Source: Nitrosomonadaceae bacterium (GTDB taxonomy: Bacteria > Pseudomonadota > Gammaproteobacteria > Burkholderiales > Nitrosomonadaceae). From it: a DNA stretch of 7,495 nucleotides. The notes beneath the pieces were generated by a model, which was given only the letters and a program-made list of their open reading frames with translations, was not told where the DNA came from and made no database searches. The stretch lies in the NCBI GenBank assembly GCA_024644425.1, contig JAHELA010000027.1, positions 1 through 7,495 on the forward strand, given 5' to 3'. The translations under genes and the position numbers were made by a program. Of the stretch, positions 4,556-7,495 are shown piece by piece (within the stretch, counting starts at the first letter, position 1; the number at the start of each line of letters is the position of its first letter).

Positions 4556-6016
4556 ATGCAATTGGTTCAGAAGGCACTAACTTTTGATGATGTTTTGCTA
4601 CTTCCTGCTCATTCTGTAGTTTTACCACGTAACGTTAATCTTTCAACCCAGCTTACTCGTAGTATTTCGCTTAATATTCCTCTAGTATCTGCGGCGATGG
4701 ATACAGTTACTGAGGCTAGACTGGCTATTACTCTTGCTCAAGAGGGCGGCATTGGCTTCATTCACAAGAATATGTCTGCAGAATCTCAAGCTGTTCATGT
4801 TGCCAAAGTGAAACGATTTGAAAGTGGAATAGTGAAAGACCCTATAACAATACCCCCACATATGACGGTACGGGAGGTACTCAATCTTACCCGACAACAT
4901 AAGATCTCTGGTTTGCCTGTTGTAGAAGGTTCTTCAGTTGTAGGAATAGTCACTAATCGAGACTTGCGTTTTGAGACCAACCTAGATCAGCCTATAAAAA
5001 ATATAATGGTGCCAAAAGAACGATTAGTAACTGTAAAGGAAGGCACCACTAGAGAGGAAGCAATGGCGTTATTGCACAAACATCGGTTAGAAAGAGTATT
5101 AGTGGTTAATGCTAATTTTAAGCTACGTGGATTAATAACTGTCAAAGATATTATAAAAACCTCTGAACATCCAAACGCCTGTAAGGATGAATTAGGTCGA
5201 TTACGTGTGGGGGCTGCAATTGGGGTAGGCGAAGGCAGTGATGAGCGTGCAGAAGCATTAGTAGAAGCAGGTGTGGATGTAATTGTAGTGGACACAGCAC
5301 ATGGCCATACTCAAGGTGTACTTGACCAGATACTGAGGATTAAAAAACAATTTCCACATATCCAGATTATAGGGGGTAATATCGCTACGGCTTCAGCTGC
5401 AAAGGCATTAGTTGATCATGGAGTAGATGGTGTAAAAGTTGGAATAGGCCCTGGTTCTATTTGTACCACGCGCATTGTTGCTGGTGTTGGTGTACCGCAA
5501 ATTACTGCAATAAAAAATGTCTCTACTGCTCTAAACGGAACAGGTATCCCAATGATTGCAGATGGAGGAATTCGCTATTCTGGTGATGTGGCAAAAGCAA
5601 TTGCAGCAGGTGCCAACTCTGTGATGTTAGGTGGTTTATTTGCAGGAACTGAAGAGTCCCCAGGAGAAATCGAACTATTTCAAGGACGCTCTTACAAAAC
5701 TTACCGGGGCATGGGATCACTATCTGCTATGCAGCAAGGTTCTAGTGACCGCTATTTTCAGGATACTGAACAGAATGCCGACAAGTTGGTTCCCGAAGGC
5801 GTAGAAGGACGAGTTCCATTTAAAGGTAGCGTGATTGCAGTAATTCATCAATTAATGGGTGGTGTTCGTTCAGGTATGGGCTACTTGGGTTGTGAAACGA
5901 TTGATGCAATGCATACAAAAGCTGAATTTGTCGAAATTACATCAGCCGGTATTCGTGAATCTCACGTTCATAACGTGCAGATTACTAAGGAATCCCCTAA
6001 TTACCATGTGGAATAG
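4556..6016 (+). CDS. guaB: Inosine-5'-monophosphate dehydrogenase
   Basis: GuaB oxidises IMP to XMP with NAD+, the first committed and usually rate-limiting step towards GMP, in the cytosol as a tetramer or octamer. The 486-residue protein has the normal length and layout. The N-terminal part of the TIM barrel begins LTFDDVLLLPAHS (8-20). Two CBS domains follow at about 93-203, with SGLPVV and GIVTNRDLRF in the first and RLERVLVV and LRGLITVKDI in the second. The barrel then resumes with GAAIGVG (219-225) and VVDTAHGH (244-251). The catalytic loop GIGPGSICTTR (296-306) puts the nucleophile at Cys303. ADGGIRYSGD (335-344) binds the IMP phosphate, and SSDRYFQ (396-402) carries the flap Arg399-Tyr400. 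The C-terminal TSAGIRESHVHNVQITKE (about 464-481) is also typical. It has its own promoter and leads directly into guaA 14 bp later. Confidence 0.99.
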   Translation: MQLVQKALTFDDVLLLPAHSVVLPRNVNLSTQLTRSISLNIPLVSAAMDTVTEARLAITLAQEGGIGFIHKNMSAESQAVHVAKVKRFESGIVKDPITIPPHMTVREVLNLTRQHKISGLPVVEGSSVVGIVTNRDLRFETNLDQPIKNIMVPKERLVTVKEGTTREEAMALLHKHRLERVLVVNANFKLRGLITVKDIIKTSEHPNACKDELGRLRVGAAIGVGEGSDERAEALVEAGVDVIVVDTAHGHTQGVLDQILRIKKQFPHIQIIGGNIATASAAKALVDHGVDGVKVGIGPGSICTTRIVAGVGVPQITAIKNVSTALNGTGIPMIADGGIRYSGDVAKAIAAGANSVMLGGLFAGTEESPGEIELFQGRSYKTYRGMGSLSAMQQGSSDRYFQDTEQNADKLVPEGVEGRVPFKGSVIAVIHQLMGGVRSGMGYLGCETIDAMHTKAEFVEITSAGIRESHVHNVQITKESPNYHVE

Positions 6017-6028
6017 GGGTTAGCCCCT
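6015..6028 (+). promoter_or_regulatory. Hairpin spanning the guaB stop codon and the guaA ribosome binding site
   Basis: AGGGG (6015-6019) and CCCCT (6024-6028) form a perfect 5-bp, mostly G-C stem around the loop TTAG. The left arm contains the end of the guaB TAG stop codon and is the only purine-rich Shine-Dalgarno candidate for guaA, 11 nt before its ATG at 6031. When the hairpin forms, that site is paired. A ribosome terminating on guaB would cover and open it, so this is a likely translational coupling element. The pairing is seen in the sequence; the coupling is inferred. Confidence 0.55.
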
Positions 6029-6030
6029 CG

Positions 6031-7495
6031 ATGTACCAAAAAGTCCTTGTCCTAGATTTTGGTTCCCAATATTCTCAGCTAATTGCTCGCAGGGTACGAG
6101 AAACCAATGTCTACTGTGAAATTCATTCCTGTGATGTAACAAAGAAATTTATTCATGAGTTTTCTCCCAACGGCATTATCCTATCAGGTGGCCCCGCTTC
6201 CGTTACAAAGGCAAAAACACCACGAGCACCAAAATTTATATTCAAATTGGGTATTCCGGTATTAGGCATTTGTTATGGCATGCAAACTATGGCAGAACAG
6301 CTTGGTGGCTCAGTTGAGGCATCAAGCGTTCGCGAATTTGGATATGCTGAAGTACGTGTAAGGGGGCACACTGCTCTTCTGGAACAGATACACGACCGCT
6401 CTAATTCGATTGGACATAAGTTTCTAGATGTTTGGATGAGCCATGGTGACAAAGTAAGTGTCTTACCTCCTGGTTTTAGAGTAATGGCTAGTAATACTGC
6501 TGCGCCAATCGCTGGCATTGCTGATGAAACACGTAAATTTTATGGAGTGCAATTTCATCCAGAAGTAACCCATACCCCTCAGGGAAAGGCCATCATAGAA
6601 CGTTTCGTTCACGGCATCTGCAGTATTGGGCACGACTGGAATATGTCTGATTACGTTGGAGAAGCAGTTAGTAAAATCCGCTCTGAAGTAGGAAGTGACC
6701 AAGTTATCCTGGGCCTATCAGGTGGCGTAGATTCATCAGTAGCCGCGGCTCTAATTAATCGTGCTATTGGCAAGCAACTAACTTGTGTATTTGTAGACAA
6801 TGGATTATTACGATTGAATGAAGCAAAACAAGTGATGGAAACCTTCTCTAATCATCTTGGAGTAAAAGTTATTCATGTAAATGCATGTAAAGAATTTCTT
6901 AAACAGCTAAAAGGCATCACAGACCCAGAAAAGAAACGTCTTATTATAGGGCATGAGTTTGTCAATGTTTTTCAGCGTGAAGCATCAAGAATAAAGAATG
7001 CTAAATGGCTAGCACAAGGAACAATTTACCCTGATGTGATTGAATCTGCGAGTAATAAATCTAAAAAAGCTCATACAATCAAATCCCATCACAATGTGGG
7101 AGGACTACCTGATACATTACACTTAAAACTGATTGAACCACTACGTGAATTATTCAAAGATGAAGTTCGCGAGCTTGGACTAGCACTAGGATTACCATAC
7201 GATATGGTATTCCGACACCCCTTCCCCGGACCAGGTCTGGGTGTCCGAATTCTTGGTGAAGTAACAAACGAGTATGCCGAGCTTTTACGATATGCTGACG
7301 CAATCTTTATTGAAGAATTACGTTCTTCAGGCTGGTATGAGAAAACTTCACAAGCATTCGCAGTATTCTTGCCAGTGAAATCAGTAGGAGTAATGGGAGA
7401 TAAACGTACATACGAATATGTTGTGGCACTAAGAGCGGTTACAACACTCGACTTTATGACCGCTAGCTGGGCAGAACTCCCTCACACATTACTAA
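6031..7495 (+). CDS. guaA: GMP synthase (glutamine-hydrolysing), C-terminus cut by window edge
   Basis: GuaA converts XMP to GMP using ATP and ammonia taken from glutamine, so with GuaB it completes the IMP to GMP branch. The frame is open for 488 codons to the window end with no break. The family has about 510-525 residues, so about 35-40 are missing. The N-terminal class I glutamine amidotransferase domain (about 4-195) begins VLVLDFGSQYSQLIARRVRE. It has LSGGP (51-55), GICYGMQ with nucleophile Cys81, and GVQFHPEV with His176 and Glu178, completing the triad. The ATP pyrophosphatase domain carries the P-loop LSGGVDSS (229-236) and VDNGLLR. The C-terminal dimerisation/XMP-binding domain has KSHHNVGGLP (about 351-360) and RHPFPGPGLGVRI (395-407). 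The start gives the family N-terminus and lies 14 bp after guaB. All key residues are present. Confidence 0.98.
   Translation, partial: MYQKVLVLDFGSQYSQLIARRVRETNVYCEIHSCDVTKKFIHEFSPNGIILSGGPASVTKAKTPRAPKFIFKLGIPVLGICYGMQTMAEQLGGSVEASSVREFGYAEVRVRGHTALLEQIHDRSNSIGHKFLDVWMSHGDKVSVLPPGFRVMASNTAAPIAGIADETRKFYGVQFHPEVTHTPQGKAIIERFVHGICSIGHDWNMSDYVGEAVSKIRSEVGSDQVILGLSGGVDSSVAAALINRAIGKQLTCVFVDNGLLRLNEAKQVMETFSNHLGVKVIHVNACKEFLKQLKGITDPEKKRLIIGHEFVNVFQREASRIKNAKWLAQGTIYPDVIESASNKSKKAHTIKSHHNVGGLPDTLHLKLIEPLRELFKDEVRELGLALGLPYDMVFRHPFPGPGLGVRILGEVTNEYAELLRYADAIFIEELRSSGWYEKTSQAFAVFLPVKSVGVMGDKRTYEYVVALRAVTTLDFMTASWAELPHTLL

Noticed and set aside
4682..5720. Several minus-strand open frames within guaB
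   Set aside because: All are shadows of the guaB reading frame, with low-complexity Ser/Thr-rich translations and no supporting start signals.
6015..6028. The guaB-guaA hairpin as a transcription terminator
   Set aside because: The stem is only 5 bp and is followed by CGATGTACC rather than a T-run, and the guaA start codon lies 2 bp downstream, so termination there would not make sense.
6273..6702. Two minus-strand open frames within guaA
   Set aside because: They overlap each other and are antisense to the conserved amidotransferase domain of GuaA, with no independent evidence.
1..7495. A mobile element, phage or defence island
   Set aside because: Every gene belongs to a core metabolic or translation family or a common linked family. 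No integrase, transposase, terminal inverted repeats, tRNA attachment site or CRISPR-like spaced repeats were seen.

Overview
The window is about 7.5 kb of AT-rich bacterial chromosome (roughly 40% G+C by eye, not computed). It reads as ordinary core genome of a proteobacterium. The gene order smpB / ratA-rnfH / DUF4124 gene / guaB-guaA is common in Beta- and Gammaproteobacteria. The monofunctional HisB and the hisC-hisB order resemble Betaproteobacteria of the Nitrosomonas / Methylophilus kind. That placement rests on protein sequence impressions and synteny and is not proven. I saw no rRNA, tRNA, insertion sequence, CRISPR array or phage gene.

Layout. The left part (1-2991) is a minus-strand run: smpB (2548-2991), a COX15-type heme A synthase (1523-2533), hisC (391-1473) and the first 120 codons of hisB (1-362, cut by the window edge). 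The gaps are 14, 49 and 28 bp, so one transcription unit is likely. It mixes ribosome rescue, heme A synthesis and histidine synthesis. A 90-bp divergent promoter region (2992-3081) separates it from the plus-strand pair ratA-rnfH (3082-3818), whose genes overlap by 4 bp. rnfH then runs head-on, with only 3 bp between stop codons, into a minus-strand gene for a small exported DUF4124 protein (3822-4307). A 248-bp intergenic region (4308-4555) carries the DUF4124 ribosome binding site, a hairpin, and a clear sigma-70 promoter for guaB. The right part is the guanine nucleotide operon guaB (4556-6016) and guaA (6031 to the window end, missing about the last 35-40 codons).

How the genes work together. 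GuaB makes XMP from IMP and GuaA aminates XMP to GMP, which is the whole branch from IMP to GMP. HisC and HisB are consecutive late steps of histidine synthesis (HisB makes the substrate of HisC). The heme A synthase supplies the cofactor of an aa3-type cytochrome oxidase, so the organism is expected to respire oxygen with such an enzyme. SmpB with tmRNA rescues stalled ribosomes, and RatA belongs to a START-like family that has been linked both to 70S assembly and to ubiquinone binding.

I found no new multi-gene system. The points most worth a second look are regulatory or contextual: a hairpin that buries the guaA ribosome binding site across the guaB stop codon, a COX15-type heme A synthase away from any oxidase genes, a TTAGTG(T/C)A motif arranged as inverted repeats in both intergenic regions, and an all-AT inverted repeat at the rnfH/DUF4124 convergence.
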